Below are positions 1-8,069 of a DNA stretch of 64,000 nt, piece after piece. Position 1 is the stretch's first letter, and the number at the start of each line of letters is the position of its first letter. Position numbers and translations under genes: made by a program. This DNA comes from Cetobacterium sp050033475 (lineage in GTDB: Bacteria > Fusobacteriota > Fusobacteriia > Fusobacteriales > Fusobacteriaceae). The stretch is taken from assembly GCF_050033475.1 (NCBI RefSeq), contig NZ_CP188319.1, positions 186,001 to 250,000 on the forward strand. The letters are read 5' to 3'. The notes beneath the pieces are model-generated. The model searched no databases. It saw only the letters and a program-made list of their open reading frames with translations, and had not been told where the DNA came from.

Positions 1-174
1 ATTTTGACATTTTTTATTAATCTCCATAAATTCATCTAATCTATTTAAAAAAACTCTAATCTTTACATTCTTATCATATTTAACATATAGTTCCTTTGCA
101 ACTCTATAAACAACGCCAATATCTCCAAAATTATCTATTATTTCACAAAATATATCTATACTTCTTATATTCAT
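1..174 (-). CDS. earP: EF-P arginine rhamnosyltransferase EarP, N-terminal part (cut by window edge)
   Basis: Only the first 58 codons are in the window. EarP transfers rhamnose from dTDP-rhamnose to a conserved arginine of elongation factor P, which helps ribosomes pass polyproline stretches. The visible start, with IDIFCEIIDNFGDIGVVYR at residues 6-24, matches the N-terminal signature of the EarP (former DUF2331) family; the two aspartates (D14 and D18) align with the catalytic pair described for Pseudomonas EarP. The ATG directly follows the TAA stop of the preceding flavoenzyme gene, with an AAGGTGG ribosome site inside that gene, so the two are probably cotranscribed. The assignment rests on this N-terminal motif alone; the rest of the gene and any neighbouring efp lie outside the window. 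Confidence 0.8.
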   Translation of the reverse strand, partial: MNIRSIDIFCEIIDNFGDIGVVYRVAKELYVKYDKNVKIRVFLNRLDEFMEINKKCQN

Positions 175-1134
175 TTAATCCACCTTAATTCCAGTTCTTT
201 TAAAATATTCCTTTTTGCTATGCTTTACCCAATTAGGCCTTGCTATCATTCCTCTTCCAATAGCAACTAAATCCAAATAATTATTTTCAATTAACCAACT
301 TGCTTGCTCTTCTGTTTTTATATTTCTAACTCCTATAACAGGTATTGAAACATATTTTTTTATTTCAACTCCTAGATAAACAACCCAATCTAAAGGAAAA
401 GATTCTGGAACATCAACTTTTACAGCTTCTTTTCTTTCGGGACTTGGAACTCCTGAAGAAACGTGCAATAAATCTACTCCTATACTTTCTAAGTATTTAG
501 CTATTTTTATTCCATCTTCTAAATCAGGTTCGTTTCCTCCCATTCTATATCCTAAAATAAATTTATCATCAAATAATTTTTTTGTTCTATCTATTAGTTC
601 CTTTGTAAAATACATTCTTTTTTCAAAACTTCCACCATATTTATCATCTCTTGTATTCCAAATTCTTGAATTTAATTGAGATATTAAATACGTATGAGCT
701 CCATGAATCTCTATACCATCAAACCCACATTTTTTTGCTCTAACAAACGCTTCTACAAATTTTTCTAGGATATTGTCTAATATTTCCATTGAAACAGTTT
801 TTATATCTTCTTTAAAACCTGCATGATGAATTTGAATTAAAGTAGGTACATTATATTCTTTTCCTATTTTTGCTATTTGTGATAACCCTTCTATAAATTT
901 ATCATCCCAAATTCCTATTTGATTATCTCTAAGTTTTCCATTTTCACAAACACAGGACGCTTCTACAATTATCATTCCAACTTCGCCCTCTGCAACATCT
1001 TTATACCATTCCAATAATCCTTCGGTTACAAATCCATCTTTTTCTACCACAGAAAATCTAACCATTGGTGGTAATACTACTCTATTTTTTAATGTCAATC
1101 CTTTTATTTTTAATGGATCATATAATCTTGTCAT
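175..1134 (-). CDS. Old Yellow Enzyme family NADH:flavin oxidoreductase
   Basis: A 319-residue single-domain FMN enzyme of the Old Yellow Enzyme / NADH:flavin oxidoreductase family, a TIM-barrel protein that reduces activated double bonds using NAD(P)H. Family motifs are visible: LPPM near residue 21, QIHHAG at 101-106, HGAH at 144-147 with the substrate-binding histidines, RxDxYGG at 162-168, and a C-terminal phosphate-binding segment VAIGRGMIARP. It lacks the C-terminal flavodoxin-like and NAD domains of 2,4-dienoyl-CoA reductases. The physiological substrate cannot be read from sequence. It is the first gene of a pair with earP. An AAGGAG ribosome site lies a little far (about 12 nt) from the ATG. 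Confidence 0.88.
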   Translation of the reverse strand: MTRLYDPLKIKGLTLKNRVVLPPMVRFSVVEKDGFVTEGLLEWYKDVAEGEVGMIIVEASCVCENGKLRDNQIGIWDDKFIEGLSQIAKIGKEYNVPTLIQIHHAGFKEDIKTVSMEILDNILEKFVEAFVRAKKCGFDGIEIHGAHTYLISQLNSRIWNTRDDKYGGSFEKRMYFTKELIDRTKKLFDDKFILGYRMGGNEPDLEDGIKIAKYLESIGVDLLHVSSGVPSPERKEAVKVDVPESFPLDWVVYLGVEIKKYVSIPVIGVRNIKTEEQASWLIENNYLDLVAIGRGMIARPNWVKHSKKEYFKRTGIKVD

Positions 1135-1225
1135 ATATTAATATTTCTCCTTATTTTACAATAATATTTTATAATTTTATCATATATTTGAAATTTATAA
1201 TATATTTTAAAAAATTTAATTTTCA

Positions 1226-1234
1226 TGTTATAAT
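1226..1234 (+). promoter_or_regulatory. Extended -10 promoter of the ABC-F gene
   Basis: TGTTATAAT, a perfect extended -10 element, lies about 45 nt before the ABC-F start codon. The -35 region at 1206-1211 (TTTAAA) is weak, as expected when the TGn extension is present. The intergenic stretch 1135-1279 also has to contain the divergent promoter of the flavoenzyme gene, which I could not place with confidence. Confidence 0.6.
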
Positions 1235-1279
1235 ATGATGAGAATTATATAAGTTTAAATATAGGAGGAAATAATATAA

Positions 1280-2908
1280 ATGATCGCAACTAGCAATCTT
1301 AGTATGAGATTTTCTGGAAGAAAATTATTTGAAGATGTTAATGTTAAGTTTACCCCAGGAAATTGTTATGGATTAATCGGTGCTAACGGTGCTGGAAAAT
1401 CTACATTTGTTAAAATCCTATCTGGAGATGTTGATCCTACAGAGGGAGAAGTAATTTTTGATAAAAATAAAAGAATGGCCGTTTTAAAACAGGACCACTT
1501 TGCTCATGAAGAAGATGAAGTTTTAAATGTTGTTCTTATGGGACATAAAAAACTTTGGACTATTATTGAAGAAAGAAATTCTATTTATTCTAAAGAAGAG
1601 TTTTCTGATGAAGATGGTATGAGAGCTGCTGAATTAGAAGGAGAATTTGCTGAATTAAATGGTTGGGAAGCTGAAACTGAAGCTGAAATGTTACTAACTG
1701 GTTTAGGTATTTCTGCAGATTTACACCATAAATTAATGAAAGAACTTAGTGAACCTGAAAGAGTTAAAGTTTTACTTGCACAAGCACTTTTTGGTAATCC
1801 TGATGTATTACTTTTAGACGAGCCTACAAACGGATTAGATATTAAAGCTACTGCTTGGTTAGAGAACTTCTTAATGAATCTTGAAGATACAACAGTTATC
1901 GTTATTTCCCACGATAGACACTTCTTAAACAAAGTGTGTACTCATATCGCTGATATCGATTATGGAAAAATTAAAATGTATGTTGGTAACTATGACTTCT
2001 GGTATGAATCTAACCAGTTAATGCAAACTTTAATTGCCAATAAAAATAAGAAATTAGAGCAAAAAAGAGCTGAGTTACAAGAGTTCATCGCTAGATTCAG
2101 TGCTAACGCTTCAAAATCATCACAAGCTACTTCTAGAAAGAAACAATTGGAAAAATTACAACTTGAAGATATGCAAGTTTCTAACAGAAAATATCCATTT
2201 ATCGAATTTAAATCAGATAGAGAAGCTGGAAATAACATGCTTAAAGTTGAAAATCTTACTAAAACAATTGATGGAATCAAAATTCTTGATAACGTATCAT
2301 TCACTATTAACACAGGAGATAAAGTTGTTTTCCTTTGTAAAAATGACATTGTAAAAACTACTTTATTATCTATTCTTGCTGGTGAAATGGAAGCTGATTC
2401 TGGAACATATACTTGGGGAGTTACTACTAGCCAAGCTTACATGCCAAAAGATAACTCTGAATTCTTTGAAAACTGTAATTTAGATCTTATTGACTGGTTA
2501 AGACAATATTCACCTGATCAACACGACTCTTTTGTTAGAGGATTCTTAGGTAGAATGTTATTCTCTGGAGAAGAAGCTACTAAAAAAGCTAAAGTTCTAT
2601 CTGGAGGAGAAAAAGTTAGATGTATGTTATCTAAAATGATGCTTACTGGTGCTAATGTGTTATTATTTGATAACCCTACTGACCACTTAGATCTTGAATC
2701 AATAACTTCTTTAAATAAAGCTTTAACTAAATTCCCTGGAACTATTTTATTTGGGGCACATGACCACGAATTTATCCAAACAATTGCTAATAGAATAATT
2801 GAAATTACTCCAAGTGGAATTGTTGATAAATTAATGGAATATGATGAGTATATCGCTGATCTAGAACTTCAAGAAAAAATTGAAGAAATGTATAAAATAG
2901 CTGAATAA
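1280..2908 (+). CDS. ybiT: ABC-F family ATPase, YbiT-like, with a degenerate second nucleotide-binding domain
   Basis: A 542-residue soluble tandem-ABC protein of the ABC-F family, which act on the ribosome. It matches E. coli YbiT in length and layout, with FSANASKSSQATSR in the linker (about 273-286). NBD1 has an intact Walker A (GANGAGKST, 34-42) and Walker B (LLLDEP, 177-182), but its signature is LSEPE (156-160) instead of LSGGE. NBD2 has a normal signature (LSGGE, 440-444), but its Walker A at 353-361 reads CKNDIVKTT, losing every conserved glycine, and the catalytic glutamate after Walker B is asparagine (FDNPT, N465). One composite ATP site is therefore intact and the other is not. 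The GGAGG ribosome site is strong and a terminator follows. Confidence 0.9.
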   Translation: MIATSNLSMRFSGRKLFEDVNVKFTPGNCYGLIGANGAGKSTFVKILSGDVDPTEGEVIFDKNKRMAVLKQDHFAHEEDEVLNVVLMGHKKLWTIIEERNSIYSKEEFSDEDGMRAAELEGEFAELNGWEAETEAEMLLTGLGISADLHHKLMKELSEPERVKVLLAQALFGNPDVLLLDEPTNGLDIKATAWLENFLMNLEDTTVIVISHDRHFLNKVCTHIADIDYGKIKMYVGNYDFWYESNQLMQTLIANKNKKLEQKRAELQEFIARFSANASKSSQATSRKKQLEKLQLEDMQVSNRKYPFIEFKSDREAGNNMLKVENLTKTIDGIKILDNVSFTINTGDKVVFLCKNDIVKTTLLSILAGEMEADSGTYTWGVTTSQAYMPKDNSEFFENCNLDLIDWLRQYSPDQHDSFVRGFLGRMLFSGEEATKKAKVLSGGEKVRCMLSKMMLTGANVLLFDNPTDHLDLESITSLNKALTKFPGTILFGAHDHEFIQTIANRIIEITPSGIVDKLMEYDEYIADLELQEKIEEMYKIAE

Positions 2909-2921
2909 ATTATTTTACTAA

Positions 2922-2955
2922 AAAATCCTACAAAATTTTTGTAGGATTTTTATTT
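2922..2955 (+). terminator. Intrinsic terminator after the ABC-F gene
   Basis: A perfect hairpin (AAAATCCTACAAAA, then TTTTTGTAGGATTTT) is followed by a T-rich run ending near 2958. It lies 14 nt after the stop codon of the ABC-F gene. Confidence 0.85.
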
Positions 2956-2961
2956 TTTAAG

Positions 2962-2992
2962 TTGATTTTTTTTTATTTGCAGGATATATACT
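2962..2992 (+). promoter_or_regulatory. Candidate promoter of the sigma-factor gene
   Basis: TTGATT at 2962-2967 precedes TATATACT at 2985-2992. Read as TATATA the spacing is 17 bp, read as TATACT it is 19 bp. The predicted transcript would carry a leader of roughly 80 nt before the AGGAGG site at 3069-3074. I found no hairpin of note in that leader. Confidence 0.4.
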
Positions 2993-3081
2993 ATAGTGTT
3001 ATAAAACTGAATCTTACTTTATTCTATCTGTTCATAAATAGTTTTCTCTATCCAATTATTATTTCTATAGGAGGATTTTTT

Positions 3082-3681
3082 ATGGTCGAAAATTGTATTG
3101 TCAAAAAGGCTCAAAGTGGTGATCAAGAAGCTATCGCTGAAATTTTTGAGAAATATAAAAAATTCATATTATTGCGAAATAAATCTTATTTCTTAAATGG
3201 TGCCGATAGAGAAGATCTTTTACAAGAAGGAATGATCGGTCTTCTTAAAGCCATTAGAGCTTATGATGAGGATAAAAATACATCCTTTAATACTTTCGCT
3301 TCTCTATGTATTAAACGACAAATTATTACAGCTATTAAAAATTATAATTCCGGAAAAAATAAAATTCTTAATCTTGCTACAAATGGATTTTACGAAGGAG
3401 AAGAAAGTAATATTTCCTATGAAAAAAAATCTTTAAATTTTTATACTCCTGAAGAAATATTTTTAGGAAAAGAAAAGCTTACTGCCTTAAATAACTATCT
3501 ACAAAATAATTTAAGCAAAATGGAACAAAGTATATTTCAAGAAATGCTTTTAGGAATTAATTATATTGAAATTGCTAAAAAAACAGGACGTGAAGTTAAA
3601 TCTATTGATAATACCATTCAACGTATAAAGAAAAAATTAAAAGGTTTTATCGAGCAATATGAAGTCCATAAAGCATTATAA
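3082..3681 (+). CDS. sigH: RNA polymerase sigma factor of the SigH (Spo0H) type
   Basis: A 199-residue sigma-70 family protein. Region 2 contains YFLNGADREDLLQEGMIGLL and SFNTFASLCIKRQIITAIK, closely resembling the corresponding stretch of Bacillus SigH. Region 4 ends with a helix-turn-helix (YIEIAKKTGREVKSIDNTIQRIKKKL), again SigH-like in the KSIDN..QR..KKL pattern. Region 1.1 and the long region 3 of primary sigma factors are absent. The start was set at the ATG following AGGAGG (3069-3074); an upstream in-frame ATG at 2962 would add a hydrophobic tail without a ribosome site. The gene stands alone between two terminators. What it controls in this organism is unknown; SigH runs early sporulation and competence in Firmicutes. 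Confidence 0.85.
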   Translation: MVENCIVKKAQSGDQEAIAEIFEKYKKFILLRNKSYFLNGADREDLLQEGMIGLLKAIRAYDEDKNTSFNTFASLCIKRQIITAIKNYNSGKNKILNLATNGFYEGEESNISYEKKSLNFYTPEEIFLGKEKLTALNNYLQNNLSKMEQSIFQEMLLGINYIEIAKKTGREVKSIDNTIQRIKKKLKGFIEQYEVHKAL

Positions 3682-3717
3682 AAAAAAGCTGAATGAATTA
3701 ACATTCAGCTTTTTTTG
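3681..3717. terminator. Bidirectional terminator between the sigma-factor and formate-channel genes
   Basis: AGCTGAATG, a 6-nt loop and CATTCAGCT form a perfect 9-bp stem flanked by an A run on the left and a T run on the right. It can stop the converging transcripts of both genes. The stop codon of the formate-channel gene lies in the loop. Confidence 0.88.
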
Positions 3718-4510
3718 TTTCAGAAATCTCTTCATCTGCATGATGATGTTTTTTTAAATATAAAGTTCTATAAACTAAAGGTAAGAAAATTGATCCTGAT
3801 AAAAAGTTTCCAATTGTTACTGGTATAAAATGTTTCACCATTTCAACAAATGTATAGCTTTCTGGAGATAAAATCTTTCCTACTGATATATAAGTCATAT
3901 TAGCAACAACGTGCTGATAACCACCTAAAATAAATAACATAATTGGGAACCAAATTGCAAATATTTTTCCTATCATATCCTTAGCGGCAAAAGAAAACCA
4001 AACTGCTAATGCTACCAATACGTTACATAAAAAAGCACTTGCTAAAGCTTCTGTAAATCCTAAATGTACCTTATGAGTTGCTACATTTACTGCAAAATCA
4101 GCTAAAGCCTTTGATTCAAATTGTCCTCCTGTATAAGCTACAAAAGCTGTAAATATTGATCCTAATAAATTTCCGATCCAAACTAATCCTAAGTTTTTCA
4201 TCATTTTATTGAAATCAACTTTACCTTCAAACCAAGCTAAATAAGCTAAACAGTCTCCTGTAAATAAAGATCCACCAACTAATACAACTAAAATTAATCC
4301 TACAGGGAATACGCAAGATCCTACAATCTTACCTAATCCTCCACCAATTGTTTGATTTGCTATTAGATTTCCTATTGCAGATAATCCAATAAACATTCCT
4401 CCCATAAATCCCAAAATAAGAACTTTAAGTGCTGGATAACTTACTTTCTTAATTCCTAATTTTACAATTGCTTCTGTACATTCTGTTGTGTCAAGACACA
4501 TCTTAGACAT
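3698..4510 (-). CDS. focA: Formate/nitrite transporter family channel (FocA-type)
   Basis: A 270-residue inner-membrane channel of the FNT family with six hydrophobic segments. Typical pieces are GGSLFTGDCLA, NLLGSIFTAF, LASAFLCNVLVALAVW, the GGYQHVVANM motif (FNT consensus around the pore histidine) and IPVTIGNFLSGS. FNT pentamers move formate, nitrite or related small anions. The first choice here is formate, because this window also encodes a formate dehydrogenase-hydrogenase operon, though FNT sequence alone does not settle it. The start was moved from an upstream ATG to the one preceded by AGGAGG (start codon 4508-4510). The tail is rich in His, Glu and Lys. The gene is monocistronic. 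Confidence 0.85.
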   Translation of the reverse strand: MSKMCLDTTECTEAIVKLGIKKVSYPALKVLILGFMGGMFIGLSAIGNLIANQTIGGGLGKIVGSCVFPVGLILVVLVGGSLFTGDCLAYLAWFEGKVDFNKMMKNLGLVWIGNLLGSIFTAFVAYTGGQFESKALADFAVNVATHKVHLGFTEALASAFLCNVLVALAVWFSFAAKDMIGKIFAIWFPIMLFILGGYQHVVANMTYISVGKILSPESYTFVEMVKHFIPVTIGNFLSGSIFLPLVYRTLYLKKHHHADEEISETKKAEC

Positions 4511-4559
4511 TTTTTCCTCCTGTAAACCTCTACTTAACATTATTTATCAACATTCGTTA

Positions 4560-4587
4560 ATTATACCATTTTTTTGACTTTTTTCAA
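4560..4587 (-). promoter_or_regulatory. Promoter of the formate-channel gene
   Basis: On the minus strand TTGAAA (4582-4587), a 16-bp spacer and TATAAT (4560-4565), preceded by TGG to give an extended -10. Transcription would start near 4553 and give a leader of about 40 nt. Confidence 0.7.
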
Positions 4588-4595
4588 TCTATTTT

Positions 4596-6062
4596 TTAAT
4601 ATTTATAAAAGAAACTTCCTCCTATAAATTCTTTTAAAATTGAATCATCTGGTATTTTAGAGGTTTCAATAGGTAAAAAATAATCTAAAAATTTCAAGAG
4701 CCTTTTGCTTTCTTTATAGTAGGAACTTGAGGGTTTTATTTTTATCAACTCCTTTTGAGCAAATACTTTTAATACTGCCAATTCATAAACTAAGCTTGAA
4801 TCATATATTATATCTGCATTTTCTTGGAAGGGAAAAATATTTTTTTCCTCTCCCTTTCTTACTTCTTCCCATGTTTCTAAAGTTTTCTCTGCACTTGTGT
4901 TTCTAGATAATACATCTCGTACAATTCTTCTTATTTTTCTTACATCACTTGTATAAATTCTATTGTGATAATCTATGTTAAGCTGAGTCAAACAACTAAT
5001 ATATATCTTATAAATGTTTGTTTTTTGAATATATTTCAATAATTTTTCATTTAATCCATGAATTCCTTCTATAACTATTATCCCATTTTTATTTAATTGA
5101 ATTTTTTCTTTAGATATTTCCCTTTCTCCTGTTATAAAATTATAAACTGGCAAATAAATTTCCTTACCTTTCAGTAAATCATTTAGATTGCTATTTAAAA
5201 GATCTAATTCCAAACTTTCTAAACTTTCAAAATCCTTTTTCCCATTTTCTAATGTTGGAATTTCTAATCTATTTTTATAATAATTATCTAAAGAAATTAT
5301 TAGAGGAATTACTCTTTCAGATAATAAATGTAAACGTAATTTTTTACTAAATGTTGTTTTCCCTGAAGAAGTTGGCCCTGCGATAGTTACTATTTTTATA
5401 TTTTTATTATTTAAAATTTCTTTAACAATTCTAGTAAGTTTAGAATTATGTAATACTTCATTTATTCTTATTAGTTCTTCTATAGTTCCATTTATATTTT
5501 TTTCATTTAAGCATCCTACACAGGCTACATCTAATATCGAATTCCATAATGAATTTTCTTTAAATATTTCACTTAATTTTTTATTATCTATAATCGGTGG
5601 TAATTCATAGGGATTATTTTCTTTTGGCATTTTTAAAATAAAACCATCTTCATAATTATAAATATCAAATAAATAAATTTTTTTTGTATTATTATATAAT
5701 TCATCATGAAAATAATCCTTATATCCATCCATTTCATATTCTTTCATTGAAATTAATCCTGTATTATCTAATAATCTTTTTATATCTTTTCTTTTTATCC
5801 CTTGTGAATTTTCTTTTAAAATTTCTATATTGTCGCAAACTAGTATAATTTTTTTATTTTCCTTTATTATTTCTATCATTCTAATTTTTATTTTTTCTAT
5901 GGCAATTTCTAGAGGAATTTTTATATTTAAAATTTTTCCAAAAATTCCATTATTTAGGGAATTTTCAATTCTTACATGAGCATCAGGAAATAAATCCCCT
6001 GTAGCTTTAAATAATATAAATTTTAATGTTTCGTAATATTTTCTCTCATCAAATTTACTCAT
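4596..6062 (-). CDS. Uridine kinase-like P-loop nucleoside kinase with an N-terminal synthetase-editing-like domain
   Basis: A 488-residue protein. The C-terminal half is a uridine kinase / phosphoribulokinase-type domain with Walker A GPTSSGKTTF near residue 230, a LISLDNYYK Walker-B-like segment, IVIEGIHGLN, and RIVRDVLSRN. Such enzymes phosphorylate uridine or cytidine in pyrimidine salvage. The first 50 residues (KATGDLFPDAHVRIENSL...) resemble the second additional domain of threonyl-tRNA synthetase found at the front of many anaerobe 'nucleoside kinase' proteins. The TGS domain usual in about 550-residue relatives is not visible. Ribosome site GGAGGG precedes the ATG. It follows the peptide-transporter operon beyond a terminator, whose hairpin reaches close to this ribosome site. 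Confidence 0.8.
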   Translation of the reverse strand: MSKFDERKYYETLKFILFKATGDLFPDAHVRIENSLNNGIFGKILNIKIPLEIAIEKIKIRMIEIIKENKKIILVCDNIEILKENSQGIKRKDIKRLLDNTGLISMKEYEMDGYKDYFHDELYNNTKKIYLFDIYNYEDGFILKMPKENNPYELPPIIDNKKLSEIFKENSLWNSILDVACVGCLNEKNINGTIEELIRINEVLHNSKLTRIVKEILNNKNIKIVTIAGPTSSGKTTFSKKLRLHLLSERVIPLIISLDNYYKNRLEIPTLENGKKDFESLESLELDLLNSNLNDLLKGKEIYLPVYNFITGEREISKEKIQLNKNGIIVIEGIHGLNEKLLKYIQKTNIYKIYISCLTQLNIDYHNRIYTSDVRKIRRIVRDVLSRNTSAEKTLETWEEVRKGEEKNIFPFQENADIIYDSSLVYELAVLKVFAQKELIKIKPSSSYYKESKRLLKFLDYFLPIETSKIPDDSILKEFIGGSFFYKY

Positions 6063-6076
6063 AATTCTCCCTCCAA

Positions 6077-6104
6077 ATAAAAAAGCCTCATATAAGAGGC
6101 TTTT
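6077..6104 (-). terminator. Terminator of the peptide ABC transporter operon
   Basis: On the minus strand AGCCTC, loop, GAGGCT is followed by TTTTTTATTT. It begins at the stop codon of the last ATPase gene and ends just before the ribosome site of the kinase gene, so some readthrough into that gene is possible. Confidence 0.75.
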
Positions 6105-7059
6105 AATCTACTAACGGCTTATGACAAGCATAGAAATGTCCTGGTGACACTTCTTTTAATATAGGACTTTCTGTTTTACACTGTTCCATTGCATAAGCAC
6201 ATCTCTTTGCAAATCTACATCCTGGACTTGGATTTATTGGAGATGTAATCTCTCCATTTAATTTTACCCTTTGCATTTTATGCTTAATACTAGGAACTGG
6301 TATTGCAGATAAAAGAGCTCTTGTATAAGGATGTACTGGATTTTTAAATAATTCCTTTGCAGGAGCTTTTTCTACTAATTCTCCTAAATACATAACTGCT
6401 ATTTCATCTGAAAAATGTTTAACAACTGACAGATCATGAGTTATAAACATATATGTTAATCCCAATTGCTCCTGTAAATCTTTCATTAAATTTAATACCT
6501 GTGCTTGAATAGATACATCTAAAGCCGACACAGGCTCATCACAAACTATGAACTTAGGATTAAGAGCCAAAGCTCTTGCTATACCTATTCTCTGACGTCT
6601 TCCTCCATCTAATTCATGAGGATATGTGTTTATAAGTCTTTGACTTAATCCAACTGTATCCATTAAATTTTTTACTTTTTCCTGTAACTCCTGCTTAGAT
6701 TTACATTTTTTATGTATTATTAAAGGTTCTCCAATTATTTCACTTACTGTCATTCTCGGATTTAAAGATGCGAATGGATCTTGAAATATTATTTGCATAT
6801 CTTCTCTTAATTTAATCATTTCTTGCTTGGAATATTCTCTTATATTTTTTCCCTCAAAATATATTTCACCATCTGTTGCCTCTAACAATCTAAGTATAAC
6901 TCTTCCTGTAGTTGATTTTCCGCATCCAGACTCTCCAACTACACCTAAAGTTTTTCCTCTCTCTATATAAAAATTTACTCCATCTACGGCATGTAGTGTT
7001 CCCTTTGGAGTGTTAAAATATTTTTTTAAATTTTTTACTTCTAATATTCTATCTCCCAT
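6103..7059 (-). CDS. Peptide ABC transporter ATP-binding protein (DppF/OppF type)
   Basis: A 318-residue ATPase, one of two that energise the importer in the cytoplasm. It has Walker A GESGCGKST near residue 43, the Q-loop FQDPFASLNP, a variant signature LDGGRRQR (in place of LSGGQ) and Walker B VCDEPVSALD, then THDLSVV. The C-terminal oligopeptide/dipeptide extension HPYTRALLSAIP followed by a cysteine cluster (CRFAKRCAYAMEQC, then C near the end) is the family's Fe-S-like motif. It is the last gene of the five-gene operon, 9 nt after the other ATPase, with an AGGGGGA ribosome site. Substrate: peptides most likely; nickel and glutathione importers share the architecture. Confidence 0.9.
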   Translation of the reverse strand: MGDRILEVKNLKKYFNTPKGTLHAVDGVNFYIERGKTLGVVGESGCGKSTTGRVILRLLEATDGEIYFEGKNIREYSKQEMIKLREDMQIIFQDPFASLNPRMTVSEIIGEPLIIHKKCKSKQELQEKVKNLMDTVGLSQRLINTYPHELDGGRRQRIGIARALALNPKFIVCDEPVSALDVSIQAQVLNLMKDLQEQLGLTYMFITHDLSVVKHFSDEIAVMYLGELVEKAPAKELFKNPVHPYTRALLSAIPVPSIKHKMQRVKLNGEITSPINPSPGCRFAKRCAYAMEQCKTESPILKEVSPGHFYACHKPLVD

Positions 7060-7068
7060 AATTTCCCC

Positions 7069-8049
7069 CTAGCAATCTTTTTTCTCAACTAATCCTTCAT
7101 ATATTAAACAAGATACTCTATGTCCATTTTCCTCTGTTATCTTTGGAATTTCTTTCGAACATAGTTCAACACTATGAGGACATCTAGGATGGAATTTACA
7201 TCCCTTTGGTAAATTTGTAGGATCTGGCATTAATCCTTTTATTGGATTTAATCTTTGAACATCATCCTCTAAATTAGGAATTGATCCAAATAATCCATGT
7301 GTATAAGGATGTTTTGGTCTTTCAAATATATCTTCTAAGGATCCTGATTCTACAATTTCTCCTGCATACATTATTGCAACCTTATCACAAACTTGAGCTA
7401 CCACTCCTAAATCATGAGTTATTAGAATCATAGATGTCTTAAATTTATTTTTTAATTCATTCATTAAATCTAAAACCTGTGCTTGTATTGTAACATCTAA
7501 TGCTGTTGTAGGTTCATCAGCTATTAATAATTTAGGATTACATGCTAAAGCTATGGCTATGACCACTCTCTGTTTCATTCCACCTGAAAATTGATGTGGG
7601 AAATCATTAACTCTTGTTTTAGGAATTCCCACCAACTCTAGCATTTCTTCTGCTTTTTCCATAGCCTTAGCTCTAGAAATATTTTCATGAATTTCAATTA
7701 CTTCTGCTATTTGTTCTCCAACTGTTAATACAGGGTTTAAAGATGTCATTGGATCTTGGAATATCATTGATATTTTATTTCCTCTAATCATTCTTAAAAC
7801 TTCTTCCGATTCAGCTAATAAATTTTTTCCTTGAAAATTAATTTCTCCACTTACTATTTTTCCTGGTGGATTTGGAATTAATCTCATTATTCCTAAAGCT
7901 GTAGTTGTTTTTCCAGCTCCTGTTTCTCCAACTAATCCTAAAGTTTCTCCTTCTTTTAATGAAATAGTTAAATTATTAACTGCTTGAACTTTTTCATCAT
8001 CAGCTTCATATATTATACTTAATTCTTTTATATCTAATAATTTCTCCAT
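7069..8049 (-). CDS. Peptide ABC transporter ATP-binding protein (DppD/OppD type)
   Basis: A 326-residue ATPase, partner of the neighbouring DppF-type subunit. Walker A is GETGAGKTTT, the Q-loop FQDPMTSLNP, the signature FSGGMKQR and Walker B IADEPTTALD, followed by THDLGVVAQ. The C-terminal family extension HPYTHGLFGSIP is followed by a four-cysteine segment (CKFHPRCPHSVELC, later SC). The ribosome site is AGGGGGA. DppD and DppF subunits are usually a heterodimer and both are present once here, so the importer looks complete. Confidence 0.9.
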   Translation of the reverse strand: MEKLLDIKELSIIYEADDEKVQAVNNLTISLKEGETLGLVGETGAGKTTTALGIMRLIPNPPGKIVSGEINFQGKNLLAESEEVLRMIRGNKISMIFQDPMTSLNPVLTVGEQIAEVIEIHENISRAKAMEKAEEMLELVGIPKTRVNDFPHQFSGGMKQRVVIAIALACNPKLLIADEPTTALDVTIQAQVLDLMNELKNKFKTSMILITHDLGVVAQVCDKVAIMYAGEIVESGSLEDIFERPKHPYTHGLFGSIPNLEDDVQRLNPIKGLMPDPTNLPKGCKFHPRCPHSVELCSKEIPKITEENGHRVSCLIYEGLVEKKDC

Positions 8050-8069
8050 AATTTTCCCCCTATATTATA

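Noticed and set aside
2962..3081. N-terminal hydrophobic extension of the sigma factor
   Set aside because: The longer start has no ribosome site and overlaps the promoter; a strong AGGAGG sits just before the internal ATG.
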